Source: Desulfovibrio sp.
Lineage (GTDB): Bacteria; Desulfobacterota; Desulfovibrionia; Desulfovibrionales; Desulfovibrionaceae
Direction: 5' to 3'
DNA length: 36,816 bases
Assembly: GCA_031280915.1 (NCBI GenBank)
Contig: JAITGC010000063.1
Location: 1 to 36,816 of the forward strand
The first letter of the stretch is position 1; each line of letters begins with the position of its first letter. The notes under the pieces are model-generated. The model searched no databases and was not told the DNA's origin. It saw only the letters and a program-made list of their open reading frames with translations. The position numbers were made by a program, and so were the translations under genes. Positions 23,794 through 31,936 of the stretch are shown here, one piece after another.

Positions 23794-25512
23794 TCAATTC
23801 TCCGGCTTCTGCAGCACCCAGAAATATTCGGTTTCTTCAATTCGCCGCCAGTGTTCATTAACGAGCAAAGGCACGGAATAGCGGCGTGAGGCATAAGCGT
23901 CCGGCATGGCAATGCCTGTCTGGTCCTTTTCCATAAAAACCGTTATGTCGCGCTCTTGCAGCTGGTCATAGAATTCTTTCACACGGCCGCCTATCTGCCA
24001 ATCCATAAGCCATTCCGCCGGATAGGCCGGTTTGTCGCCATTGAGAAAATAAGCCAGGGGGAAAGCGGGCAGCGTTTTGTAATGGGGGCCGTATTTGCGC
24101 CTGAGATCGCGCAGATCACGCAGTTTGCCCAGCATTACCGCGTCCACATGGACGCCGCGCGCCCTGGGATAAATTTCACCTGCGTCATGGACAAGGCTGG
24201 AGCGTGGCATGGGACGTTGTGGGAAGACATAGGGATATTCATAACCCACCCTGAACATGACAAGGCCAAGCGCCAGGGCCAGTACCGCGCAGGAACGGAC
24301 GTCGTCTTTCCCCCGCAGGCGGCGATGGGCGAGCAGAGCACAAAATAACAGGGGCAAAGCGCCGAAGGCGGGGATTTTGTATCCGCCGCTGACGCCCGTT
24401 GACCAGGAAAGCAGCAGAGCCGCCCCCAGGACGATGCCGGCCCGCGCAAAGGGAAGATTTCCGTTTTTCTCCTCCCTTACGATGCCCTGTAGGAAAAAGC
24501 TTGGAAAACATGCGCAAGCGCCGCCGATAAGCATAAACAGCGTTGGCCAGGAGTCGCCGTAGCCTGTCCATACCTTTTGCTTGAGGGTGTCAAAAATATA
24601 CATGGCGGCGAGCAGGCAGAAGTAGAGCGGCACAGGTTGCAGAACAAAGAACTGCGGGATGTTTTTGACCAGCCCCGGCAGAAAACGTCTGAGGATAAGG
24701 GGAGCCAGGGCCAGAGCCGGTAGGACGGGATTCTGCGTTACATAGATGAAGAGGCCGCTTTGCAAGGCTTCCCGGATGTCGAGTTGACCTGTTGTCTGGG
24801 CGCAAAATGCCTCCCAGGCGTTGAGATGGTTCAGTAAAAACCAGTTGGCGAGCAGTACCGCCCCCGTACCCAAAAGGCAAAAAAGGCCTTCCCGTTTCGG
24901 ACGGCAGGCAAAAACCATGAGTGCCGTGCCTAGGGGGACCAACAGAAAGGACTGCTTGGTCAGCATGCACAATCCAGCTAAAATGCCCGCCAGGGGAGCC
25001 ATGCCGTGAATTCCCGCCAGCAGGGCTGCGGAGCCGAAAAGAAGCCCGTCCGCCGTATGCCAGGGCATAGGCGGAAAAGTGTGTACGCCCCACACGAAGC
25101 CCACGGTGGCAAGCAGCGGCAATGGCAGACGGAGGCGTTGCAGGTCAAAAACGCGATTGAGATAGAACGCGCTCATCCAGGCGGCGGCCAGCATTTCAGC
25201 CAGAAAGGAAATTTTTCCTGCCAGCACGGAAATGCCTTCCGGCGTGATGAAGAGCCAGAACGCATGCCAGTATAGCGCCGCAGGCGGCGTAATGTAGGCG
25301 AAATCCCGGTAAGGGATCTCTCCTTGCAGGACACGCCAGGAATGGCCGTAAAAATAGCCGAAATCCGTGCTGTCTATGCCATAGGGAGCATAGAATATCC
25401 CATAGAACAGCGGCACGAAGAGGGCCAGCGCTGTTGGAAGGAGCGTTGGGAAAGCGGTTGAGGAGGGTTTATTCAAGACCCAGGTACTCCGACAGAATGA
25501 TTTTGATCCCAA
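23794..25512 (-). CDS. Multi-pass membrane glycosyltransferase-like protein (GT-C/PMT-like)
   Basis: The protein has about 560-572 residues and 10-12 membrane helices. The first periplasmic loop contains GIDSTDFGYFYGHSWRVLQG and IPYRDFAYITPP, resembling the acidic catalytic loop of GT-C lipid-sugar-dependent glycosyltransferases (PMT_2/ArnT type). A soluble C-terminal domain follows from about residue 425. Such enzymes move a sugar from a polyprenyl phosphate carrier to a lipid, protein or glycan on the outer face. The acceptor here is unknown. The start is uncertain: TTG 25512 overlaps the end of uvrD by 44 bp, and TTG 25476 overlaps its stop codon. Both suggest translational coupling to uvrD. 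Confidence 0.7.
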   Translation of the reverse strand: MGSKSFCRSTWVLNKPSSTAFPTLLPTALALFVPLFYGIFYAPYGIDSTDFGYFYGHSWRVLQGEIPYRDFAYITPPAALYWHAFWLFITPEGISVLAGKISFLAEMLAAAWMSAFYLNRVFDLQRLRLPLPLLATVGFVWGVHTFPPMPWHTADGLLFGSAALLAGIHGMAPLAGILAGLCMLTKQSFLLVPLGTALMVFACRPKREGLFCLLGTGAVLLANWFLLNHLNAWEAFCAQTTGQLDIREALQSGLFIYVTQNPVLPALALAPLILRRFLPGLVKNIPQFFVLQPVPLYFCLLAAMYIFDTLKQKVWTGYGDSWPTLFMLIGGACACFPSFFLQGIVREEKNGNLPFARAGIVLGAALLLSWSTGVSGGYKIPAFGALPLLFCALLAHRRLRGKDDVRSCAVLALALGLVMFRVGYEYPYVFPQRPMPRSSLVHDAGEIYPRARGVHVDAVMLGKLRDLRDLRRKYGPHYKTLPAFPLAYFLNGDKPAYPAEWLMDWQIGGRVKEFYDQLQERDITVFMEKDQTGIAMPDAYASRRYSVPLLVNEHWRRIEETEYFWVLQKPEN

Positions 25513-27664
25513 AACCGGGGAAATGCACCTGCATTTTGTCTGGCGGCATATGTTTAATAATTTTGCCTGGTCCGAAAATCCGGTGTCGGCAGGGCCTGCC
25601 TACCGCTTCAGCGCCGGGTCTGTCCCCTCTCTCGGGCAAGGCCTCCGCCTCAGGCGGCGTTGTGCGGGATGCAGCGGGGGAGGCTCTTTTCGAAAGTATC
25701 GGGCCGCGCGGCGGCGCGGCCTCTGTCTGCCCAGGGGCCGCTCGGCGGGTAAGGATGCCGCCAAAGCCTTCGAGCCATACTTCCACAAGGCCAGGGGCGA
25801 GCTCTCGCAAAAAGGGGCTTTGGCTTGCGTACAACGCGCCTCGTTCGGCCCGGCTGTAGATGGAGGCCGGAGCGTAGAGGTCAAGATATTTGCGCGCCCG
25901 TGTGCAGGCGACATACATAAGGCGGCGTTCTTCTTCAAAATCGTCCGGCCTTGCCAAAGCGTGGCGCGAGGGGAAACGGTCTTCCACCAGATCAAGAATC
26001 AGCACGGCGTCCCATTCCAACCCTTTGGCGGAGTGCACTGTGGAAAGCGTGATGCATTTTTCGTCGCTTTCATCTTCATCGGGAGATTCCAGGGCGAGGT
26101 CCGCCACAAATACATCCAGAGCCGTGTAGCCGGCGGCCATCTGGATGATTTCTTCCAGGCTCTGTCGTCGGCGCGGCCAGTCGTCGGGATAGAGAGCCTC
26201 CAGTCTGGGGAAATAACGCTCCAGAATGGAGGCCAGGATGTCCGCCGGATTCTGCGGCAGGCTTTTGAGCGTCATGATAAAATGCATGTCTTCCAGCAGT
26301 TCGGAAAAGCGGGCGAAAGCCTTAAGCATGGCCTTTTCATCCCGCAGGCTCAGGGCAAGATGCAGCTTTTGGGCGGTTTTTGGGCCAACGCCGCTGTGGA
26401 GTGCCGCGACGCGTACAAAGGCGGGCATATCCAAAGCATTGACGACAAGTCGCGCATAGGCGATGACATCTTTGACATGCGCGGCCTCGGCGTAACGCAG
26501 CCCGCCGTATTTGCGAAAGGGAATGCCCGCATGGTGCAGGGCCATTTCCAGATGGTAGGAATGAAAACCGGCCCGAAAAAGCACCGCGATTTCATGGGGT
26601 GGGCAGTATTCCAACAATTCCTGTATGCGGCGTGTCACAAGGCCCGCTTCGCTCATGTCGCTCAGAGGTATCACGAGACGCGCCGCATCCCCGCCCTCCT
26701 GTCGCGTAAAAAGATTTTTGCGGAAGGATTCCGCCGCATTGGCAAGCAGGCTGTTGGCCACATCCAGTACGGGTTTTGTGGAGCGGTAATTTTCTTCCAG
26801 CCGGATGATGCGCGTGCCGGGAAAAAGAGTGGGAAAGTCCAGAATATTCCGCACCGCCGCCCCGCGAAAGGCGTAAATGGACTGTGCCTCGTCCCCCACG
26901 GCCATGACGTTACGCTGCTCGCCTGCGTCGTCCGCATCACACAGCAGACGGGTGATGCGGGCCTGAACGCGGTTGGTATCCTGATATTCGTCCACCAGAA
27001 TATGGGTGAAGCGCCGGCGCAGGGCGGCGGCCGTTGCAGGAGAATGGAGCAGAGCTTCCAGTTCAAACAGCAGGTCGTCATAATCCAGCAGGCATTTTTC
27101 GCGCCGCCAGGCGGCATAGACGGCCTCAAGCCGTTCCAGGTCGTCGAGATGAGGCAAGAGATGAAAGGCTTCGCGCTCCAGCACTTCGGCCAGGGGCATT
27201 TCCTTGTTGCGGGCCTTGCTCAGAAGCGCCGCCATGGTTTGCGTTTTGGGAAAGGAACGGTCGCCCTTGCCGAGTTTGAGGGTTTCTTTACAGTGTTTGA
27301 GGGCATCGTTGACGTCCGGGCCATCCATAAGGGTGAAGGGACGCCCTTCAAGCCAGGCCGGCGGGTGTGCTCTGAGCGCTCCGTAGGCAAAGGCGTGAAA
27401 AGTGCCTCCTTGTGCGGCTGAAAGACTTTGCTCAAGCAAGGCGGCGGCGCGGTGCAGCATTTCCCGCGCGGCTTTGCGGGTAAAGGTCAAAAGCAGGATG
27501 GATTGTGGGACGATGCCGTGTTCGGCAAGCCAGGCAAGACGATAGACAATGGTGCGCGTTTTGCCGCTGCCGGCGCCGGACACCACCAGCACAGGCCCGT
27601 CGCCGCAAGTGACGGCCTCATATTGGGCTTCGTTCAGGGCTTTGGCGTAATCAAGCACGCTCAA
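25469..27664 (-). CDS. UvrD/Rep/PcrA-family DNA helicase
   Basis: This 731-residue superfamily 1A helicase has all the main motifs: Walker A GAGSGKT at 30-36, TFTRKAAREM (motif Ia), VDEYQDTN at 224-231 (motif II), EAQSIYAFRGA (motif III), EENYRST (motif IV), TVHSAKGLEWDAV (motif V) and YVACTRAR (motif VI). It unwinds 3'-tailed DNA in repair or in clearing replication and recombination intermediates. Which of UvrD, Rep or PcrA it corresponds to cannot be decided from sequence alone. The C-terminal tail carries an RHRIFGPGKIIKH beta motif like that of PcrA/UvrD RNA-polymerase-binding tails. TTG 27664 starts 2 bp after hypC; GTG 27658 is an alternative. Confidence 0.92.
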   Translation of the reverse strand: MSVLDYAKALNEAQYEAVTCGDGPVLVVSGAGSGKTRTIVYRLAWLAEHGIVPQSILLLTFTRKAAREMLHRAAALLEQSLSAAQGGTFHAFAYGALRAHPPAWLEGRPFTLMDGPDVNDALKHCKETLKLGKGDRSFPKTQTMAALLSKARNKEMPLAEVLEREAFHLLPHLDDLERLEAVYAAWRREKCLLDYDDLLFELEALLHSPATAAALRRRFTHILVDEYQDTNRVQARITRLLCDADDAGEQRNVMAVGDEAQSIYAFRGAAVRNILDFPTLFPGTRIIRLEENYRSTKPVLDVANSLLANAAESFRKNLFTRQEGGDAARLVIPLSDMSEAGLVTRRIQELLEYCPPHEIAVLFRAGFHSYHLEMALHHAGIPFRKYGGLRYAEAAHVKDVIAYARLVVNALDMPAFVRVAALHSGVGPKTAQKLHLALSLRDEKAMLKAFARFSELLEDMHFIMTLKSLPQNPADILASILERYFPRLEALYPDDWPRRRQSLEEIIQMAAGYTALDVFVADLALESPDEDESDEKCITLSTVHSAKGLEWDAVLILDLVEDRFPSRHALARPDDFEEERRLMYVACTRARKYLDLYAPASIYSRAERGALYASQSPFLRELAPGLVEVWLEGFGGILTRRAAPGQTEAAPPRGPILSKRASPAASRTTPPEAEALPERGDRPGAEAVGRPCRHRIFGPGKIIKHMPPDKMQVHFPGFGIKIILSEYLGLE

Positions 27665-27666
27665 TT

Positions 27667-27918
27667 CTACCCGGCGGCGTTTTCATTTCTCAAGGCTTCC
27701 GCCAGTTCCCGGAAAGCCGCAAGACTGTTTTGCGCTTCTTCCTCCGTGAGGGCGTGCATGGCGAAGCCGGCATGGACAATGAGGTAATCGCCGATTTTGG
27801 GTTGTTCCGGCAGAAGCATGGTTGACGCGGAGAGAAAGGTCTGGCTGTCGCCCACGCGAACGCGGGCCATGGTTTCCCCCTGCAGTTCCACAACCTGTAC
27901 GGGAATGGCAAGACACAT
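27667..27918 (-). CDS. hypC: Hydrogenase maturation factor HypC
   Basis: The 83-residue HypC/HupF protein starts MCLAIPVQVVEL. The second-residue cysteine, exposed after Met removal, binds HypD and carries the Fe(CO)(CN)2 unit to the large subunit of [NiFe] hydrogenase. I chose ATG 27918 over the ATG two codons earlier because that Cys must be residue 2; GGAG lies 9 nt upstream. It also has the VGDYLIVHAGFAMH-type strand (GDYLIVHAGFA). It follows hypE after 27 bp and is followed by uvrD with no real gap. Confidence 0.96.
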   Translation of the reverse strand: MCLAIPVQVVELQGETMARVRVGDSQTFLSASTMLLPEQPKIGDYLIVHAGFAMHALTEEEAQNSLAAFRELAEALRNENAAG

Positions 27919-27945
27919 GGGCATATACTCCGGAGTTCACAGGTG

Positions 27946-28956
27946 TCAACATATTCTCGGCAGAGGAATTCCTTCCGGCATGGAGAGAATTCTGCTTCCG
28001 CCGATGCGGGTTTTTAAAATAACGCGGGGTTTTTTCTCAGCCGGCGTTACCGCACCGATGCGGGCGGCCTCCGCACCACAGGGGAAATCCCGCATGGCCG
28101 CAAGGGCCGCCTCAGCCCGATCCGCCGGCAGAATACAGATACATTTACCTTCATTGGCAAGGTACAGCGGATCCAGTCCCAGACAGGCGCAACCGCTTTG
28201 TACGGAGTTATGCACGGGGATGTTTGTTTCTTCCAGAACAAGGGACACGCCGGATTGCTCGGCAATCTCGTTGAGCGTTGTCGCAAGGCCGCCGCGGGTG
28301 GGGTCGCGCAGGACATGCACAGGGCCGGCACGTTCAATGACAGCCGCGATCATTTTGTTCAGGGGCGCGGAATCAGAGGAAACGTCCGTCAAAAAAGAGA
28401 GGTTTTCACGGCTGCCCATGATGGTAAGCCCGTGATCCCCCACAGCGCCGCTCACAAGCACCGCGTCTCCGGGCCGCGCATTGTGGCCGGAGGGGGCCGG
28501 GTCGGCAAAAATACCGCCCACACCCGTTGTAGTGATGAACATTTTGTCGCACGCGCCACGGGGCACCACCTTGGTATCACCGGTCACAATCAGAACTTCC
28601 GCTTTTTCCGCGGCTCTGGCCATGTCCGCGACCACACGGTCAAGCAGTTCAAGGGACAGCCCTTCTTCCAAAACGAAGGCGCAACTCAAGTATTGCGGGC
28701 GCGCGCCGAGCATGGCCACGTCGTTTACCGTGCCGTGGACAGCCAGCGTGCCGATGCTGCCGCCGGGGAAAAACAGCGGCGTGACGGTATAGGCGTCAGT
28801 GCTTATGGCAATGGGCGAGCGCAGCTCTTCAAGACGGGCCGCGTCGTCCATGCGTTCCAGCAAGGGGTTGGCAAAATGCCTGAAAAAGCACTCGGAGATA
28901 AGGCGCCGGGAAGCCTGCCCACCACTGCCCGCGTCCAGCAAGAGGCCGTTTTTCAT
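27946..28956 (-). CDS. hypE: Hydrogenase maturation protein HypE
   Basis: The 336-residue PurM-like protein ends in PRIC. The C-terminal Cys336 receives a carbamoyl group from HypF and is dehydrated to a thiocyanate, the source of the cyanide ligands of [NiFe] hydrogenase. Other signatures are the glycine-rich N terminus DAGSGGQAS, HGTVNDVAMLGARP and VLRDPTRGGLATTLNEIA. Its ATG overlaps the hypD stop (ATGA) with GGAG five bases upstream, so translation is coupled. HypF, HypA and HypB are not in this window. Confidence 0.97.
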   Translation of the reverse strand: MKNGLLLDAGSGGQASRRLISECFFRHFANPLLERMDDAARLEELRSPIAISTDAYTVTPLFFPGGSIGTLAVHGTVNDVAMLGARPQYLSCAFVLEEGLSLELLDRVVADMARAAEKAEVLIVTGDTKVVPRGACDKMFITTTGVGGIFADPAPSGHNARPGDAVLVSGAVGDHGLTIMGSRENLSFLTDVSSDSAPLNKMIAAVIERAGPVHVLRDPTRGGLATTLNEIAEQSGVSLVLEETNIPVHNSVQSGCACLGLDPLYLANEGKCICILPADRAEAALAAMRDFPCGAEAARIGAVTPAEKKPRVILKTRIGGSRILSMPEGIPLPRIC

Positions 28957-30056
28957 TCATGCTCCGCGTACTTATGCCAAGCGGCGCAACTGCCTTCTGT
29001 GGAAACCATGCAGGGCCCCACAGGTGAGGCCGGTGTGCATTTTTTGTCGAAAAGCGGACATGCCGGCGGGCTGATGCGCCCCTTGAGCACGTCTCCGCAA
29101 CGGCAGCCTTTGGGGGGCGGATATTCCACAAGCGTCGTCTGGAACCGCTTCGCGGCATCCATATCCGCGTATTCCGGCCGCAAGGCGAGTCCGCTTTCAG
29201 GGATGTTTCCCATACCGCGCCACAGGGCGTCAACCGGCATGAAGACCTGCTCCATCAGGGCGCGCGCCCTGGGATTGCCGGAATCATTCACCGCCCGTGG
29301 GTAAGCGTTGCGTACAGTTGGCTTGTTGTCCCGCAGTTGCTCGCCCATGAGGCAGAGAGCCAAAAGAATATCCCCTGCTTCAAAACCTCCCACCACGGCG
29401 GGAACGTGGTGTTGCTCCGCCAGAAAGCCATAAGGGGCAAGGCCGATAACCGTGGACACATGCCCCGGCAGTAAAAAAGCGTCAATGTGGGCTTCGCTGT
29501 TGGGCGTGTCGGCCAGCAGAGCGCGCAGGGCCGGCGGGACGAGTTTGTGTAGGGAAAGCACGGAGAAATTGTTGAGTTTTTTTTGACGGGCCGTCAGCAG
29601 GGCTGCCGCTACCGTCGGGGCAGTGGTTTCAAAACCTATACCGGGAAAGACGACCACGGCGTCCGGGTTTTTGTCGGCCAAATTCACGGCGTCCAAAGGG
29701 GAATACACTATTTCTATCCGCGCACCCTCCGCCCTGGCATGTTTGAGGCTCTTGCCATCGGGGCCGGGTACGCGCAGCATATCCCCGAATGTGGCCAGGA
29801 TGACGTCTTCCCGGCCCGCCAAATCCAGAATCAGGGCGATTTCCGTATCATGGGTGACGCAGACGGGGCAGCCTGGGCCGGAAAGATGGGTGATGAAGGG
29901 GGGCAGCAGCGTTGCAAGACCACTTTGGAAAATGGCGACGGTGTGTGTGCCGCACACTTCCATAAAACGCAGGGCGCGTCCGTCAAGGACATGGTTAAGA
30001 CGAGCGAGCAGCGTGCGGCAGAGTTTGGGATCCTGAAATGCCGGTTCGGTGAACAT
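28953..30056 (-). CDS. hypD: Hydrogenase maturation protein HypD
   Basis: The 367-residue Fe-S protein works with HypC as the scaffold on which the Fe(CO)(CN)2 group is built. The conserved motifs are MEVCGTHT (Cys35), SGPGCPVCVT (Cys63, Cys66), GFETTAP in the central domain and a C-terminal cysteine group (GCRCGDVLKG, CPLFDKKC, GPCMVSTEGSC) that binds the [4Fe-4S] cluster. It is 13 bp downstream of wbpP, so it appears to share transcription with that sugar epimerase gene. The ribosome binding site is weak. The order D-E-C is less usual than C-D-E. Confidence 0.97.
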   Translation of the reverse strand: MFTEPAFQDPKLCRTLLARLNHVLDGRALRFMEVCGTHTVAIFQSGLATLLPPFITHLSGPGCPVCVTHDTEIALILDLAGREDVILATFGDMLRVPGPDGKSLKHARAEGARIEIVYSPLDAVNLADKNPDAVVVFPGIGFETTAPTVAAALLTARQKKLNNFSVLSLHKLVPPALRALLADTPNSEAHIDAFLLPGHVSTVIGLAPYGFLAEQHHVPAVVGGFEAGDILLALCLMGEQLRDNKPTVRNAYPRAVNDSGNPRARALMEQVFMPVDALWRGMGNIPESGLALRPEYADMDAAKRFQTTLVEYPPPKGCRCGDVLKGRISPPACPLFDKKCTPASPVGPCMVSTEGSCAAWHKYAEHE

Positions 30057-30069
30057 ATTTTCTTAAAAT

Positions 30070-31092
30070 TTAAAGATTGGCGGCATACCAGTCTCCGGCA
30101 AGGCGCAGACCTTGCCGGACGTCATATTGCGGTTCATAACCGAGCAGATTTCTGGCACGGCTTATGTCCGCCAGGGAATGGCGGACATCGCCCGCCCTGA
30201 ACTCCCGATGCGCGGCGACGGCCTCGGCGGCTTTGGGCAGATGACGCGCCACTTCTTCACGTATCAGCGCGAAGAGCTCGTTGAGTGTCGTGCGTTGGCC
30301 AAAGGCCACGTTATATATGTTGTCCCGTGCTTTGCTTCCGGCCAGGGAGGCCAGCAGGTTGGCCTGTACCACGTTATCTATGTAGCAGAAATCGCGGCTG
30401 GTTTCCCCATCGCCATTCACATAGACGGGTTCTCCCCTGAGAAGGGCGGCAAACCACTGCGGAATGACGGCGGCGTAGGCCCCGTAAGGATCCTGCCGCT
30501 GTCCGAACACGTTGAAATAGCGCAGGCCAATGCTGGCAAAATCGTAACAGCGGGCAAAAACCTCGGCGTAGAGTTCATCCACATACTTGGTGACTGCGTA
30601 GGGGGAAAGGGGGCGGCCGATCTTGTCTTCAACCTTGGGCAATTCCGGCGAATTACCGTATGTGGAGGAGGACGCCGCATAGACAAAACTCTTCACGCCG
30701 GCGTCGCGTGCGGCCACCAACATGTTGACAAAACCCGTGATATTGCAGCCGTTGGTAAGAATGGGGTCGTCTATGGAACGCGGCACAGAGCCGAGCGCGG
30801 CCTCATGCAGTACATGGTCCACGCCAGAGCAGACTTTACGGCAGGTTTCCATATCCCGGATGTCGCCTTCCACAAAGGTGAAGCGCTTCCATGCCTCGGG
30901 TCCGACAATATCCTTAACCATATCGAGATTTTTCTGATAGCCGGTGAGGAAGTTGTCCAGCCCGGTGACCGTCTGCCCCAGCTTCAGAAGATGCTCCAGC
31001 AGATTGGAGCCGATAAATCCGGCCACGCCGGTGACAAGCCATCTGGCTGGCGCGGCCTGCAGACCTTTGCACAAGATGGAGTACGCATTCAT
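30070..31092 (-). CDS. wbpP: UDP-N-acetylglucosamine C4-epimerase, WbpP type
   Basis: This 340-residue extended short-chain dehydrogenase has the NAD loop GVAGFIG at 22-28, [13 protein letters not shown] at 98-110 and the catalytic SSSTYG with Tyr165-xxx-Lys169 (YAVTKY). The [13 protein letters not shown] and [19 protein letters not shown] segments, and the N-terminal extension before the NAD loop, follow Pseudomonas WbpP, which interconverts UDP-GlcNAc and UDP-GalNAc or their uronic acids. Such enzymes feed O-antigen, capsule or flagellar glycosylation. It lies directly before hypD with no sugar genes on that side, though a membrane glycosyltransferase lies further downstream on the same strand. 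AGGA lies six bases before the ATG. Confidence 0.9.
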   Translation of the reverse strand: MNAYSILCKGLQAAPARWLVTGVAGFIGSNLLEHLLKLGQTVTGLDNFLTGYQKNLDMVKDIVGPEAWKRFTFVEGDIRDMETCRKVCSGVDHVLHEAALGSVPRSIDDPILTNGCNITGFVNMLVAARDAGVKSFVYAASSSTYGNSPELPKVEDKIGRPLSPYAVTKYVDELYAEVFARCYDFASIGLRYFNVFGQRQDPYGAYAAVIPQWFAALLRGEPVYVNGDGETSRDFCYIDNVVQANLLASLAGSKARDNIYNVAFGQRTTLNELFALIREEVARHLPKAAEAVAAHREFRAGDVRHSLADISRARNLLGYEPQYDVRQGLRLAGDWYAANL

Positions 31093-31250
31093 TGAAATGT
31101 CCTGTGGTTATGCTTTTTCCGGATACGGATTGCGGATTGCGGGCTGCGCCGTCCGGAAACACCACAAGATACATGCATTTCAGCCTTCTTGCAAGGAAAG
31201 GTTTTGTTCAGAGCACAGGGCCGCTGGACAGAGGCGGCGAACTTTGCCAG

Positions 31251-31278
31251 ACTATATTTTTGACTTTTTCTTTCACAA
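31251..31278 (-). promoter_or_regulatory. Possible promoter for wbpP-hypDEC
   Basis: The minus strand has TTGTGA (31273-31278), 16 bp and TATAGT (31251-31256), matching consensus at four and five of six positions. The leader to wbpP would be about 150 nt and includes an imperfect stem with CCGGA/TCCGG arms. This is a weak call. Confidence 0.35.
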
Positions 31279-31290
31279 AGGGAGATGTGC

Positions 31291-31602
31291 ATGGAAGTCT
31301 GCATTGCCGTTATGCACGGCAGGGATATTATGCTCAGCGTTCAGGATGGTCTTGTGTTGCTGGACGGTGAAATTGCGCCTATCAAACATCTGGCTGAGGG
31401 AGAATTGGAAAAATTTCGTGCAGAGGTGGAGGCCATACCCCAAGGCGGAGACTTACGAGGTCTGCAGGCCCTCGTCAACGCCAAACGCGCTGCCTTCATC
31501 GTCAGCTTGCTGGGCAAAACCGTGGGGGATGACTGCATCTCGGAATTGACGCACATCCTTGACCATGTGCACCACGATGTGCAGGAATACCTCAATTCCT
31601 GA
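31291..31602 (+). CDS. Small protein of unknown function
   Basis: I do not recognise this 103-residue protein. It starts MEVCIAVMHGRDIMLSVQDG, has one short beta-rich opening followed by helical, acidic sequence, and ends in a histidine-rich helix (HILDHVHHDVQEY) that could bind a metal. There is no signal peptide or membrane segment. ATG 31291 has AAGGGAG six bases upstream; ATG 31285 is an alternative with no spacing. It is divergent from wbpP and lies 68 bp before the tRNA gene. Good coding signals are the ribosome binding site and the intact frame. Confidence 0.6.
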   Translation: MEVCIAVMHGRDIMLSVQDGLVLLDGEIAPIKHLAEGELEKFRAEVEAIPQGGDLRGLQALVNAKRAAFIVSLLGKTVGDDCISELTHILDHVHHDVQEYLNS

Positions 31603-31632
31603 CGTTGCGGGCGGTTGCGCCCGCGATTTGCC

Positions 31633-31662
31633 TTGACCGTTCCGTCGCTATAAGCGTATAGT
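31633..31662 (+). promoter_or_regulatory. Sigma-70 promoter of the tRNA gene
   Basis: TTGACC (31633-31638), an 18-bp spacer and TATAGT (31657-31662) match consensus at five of six positions each. The start would be within a few bases of the tRNA 5' end at 31671. Confidence 0.6.
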
Positions 31663-31670
31663 TTCTTTTC

Positions 31671-31746
31671 GGGCCCATAGCTCAATTGGCAGAGCTTCCG
31701 GCTCATAACCGGCTGGTTCCAGGTTCAAGTCCTGGTGGGCCCACCA
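31671..31746 (+). tRNA. tRNA with CAT anticodon, probably tRNA-Ile2 (lysidine type)
   Basis: This is a 76-nt cloverleaf with encoded CCA. The acceptor stem is GGGCCCA/TGGGCCC, the anticodon loop CTCATAA gives CAT, and the T arm is CCAGGTTCAAGTCCTGG. A naive scan would call it tRNA-Met. The CTCATAA loop on a CCGG/CCGG stem and the C4-G69 and C5-G68 acceptor pairs match tRNA-Ile2, whose C34 is converted to lysidine by TilS so that it reads AUA. The tRNA at 451-527 lacks C4/C5 and has the TTCATAC loop of elongator tRNA-Met. The first pair of the anticodon stem (27-43) is a mismatch. Confidence 0.9.
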
Positions 31747-31759
31747 GGGAAAATCCGAA

Positions 31760-31802
31760 GAAGCCCGTTAAGACCCGCAATGTCTTGACGGGCTTCTTTT
31801 TT
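31760..31802 (+). terminator. Strong rho-independent terminator
   Basis: A 15-17-bp stem starting GAAGCCCGTTAAGAC and closing GTCTTGACGGGCTTC around a 7-nt loop (one G-T pair) is followed by TTTTTT. It lies 13 bp after the tRNA and would insulate it from the metallophosphoesterase gene. Confidence 0.92.
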
Positions 31803-31936
31803 CAAACATTGCGTTTTTCTTATGTGACAATTTTGCTGCAGACACTGCGGCTGTGGCCCAGCGGCAACGTCATCCGCCTGGGAGACGCGGAAGAGACGAC
31901 AACGACAATGAATGATAGAAAGCCGGGAGCAAGGCC

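Noticed and set aside
25523..27421. A 632-codon open frame opposite uvrD
   Set aside because: It is antisense to a helicase with every motif intact, has no recognisable domain, and arises from GC-rich codon use.
30112..31095. A 327-codon plus-strand frame opposite wbpP
   Set aside because: wbpP on the other strand has a full NAD-binding and catalytic signature, and this frame has none.
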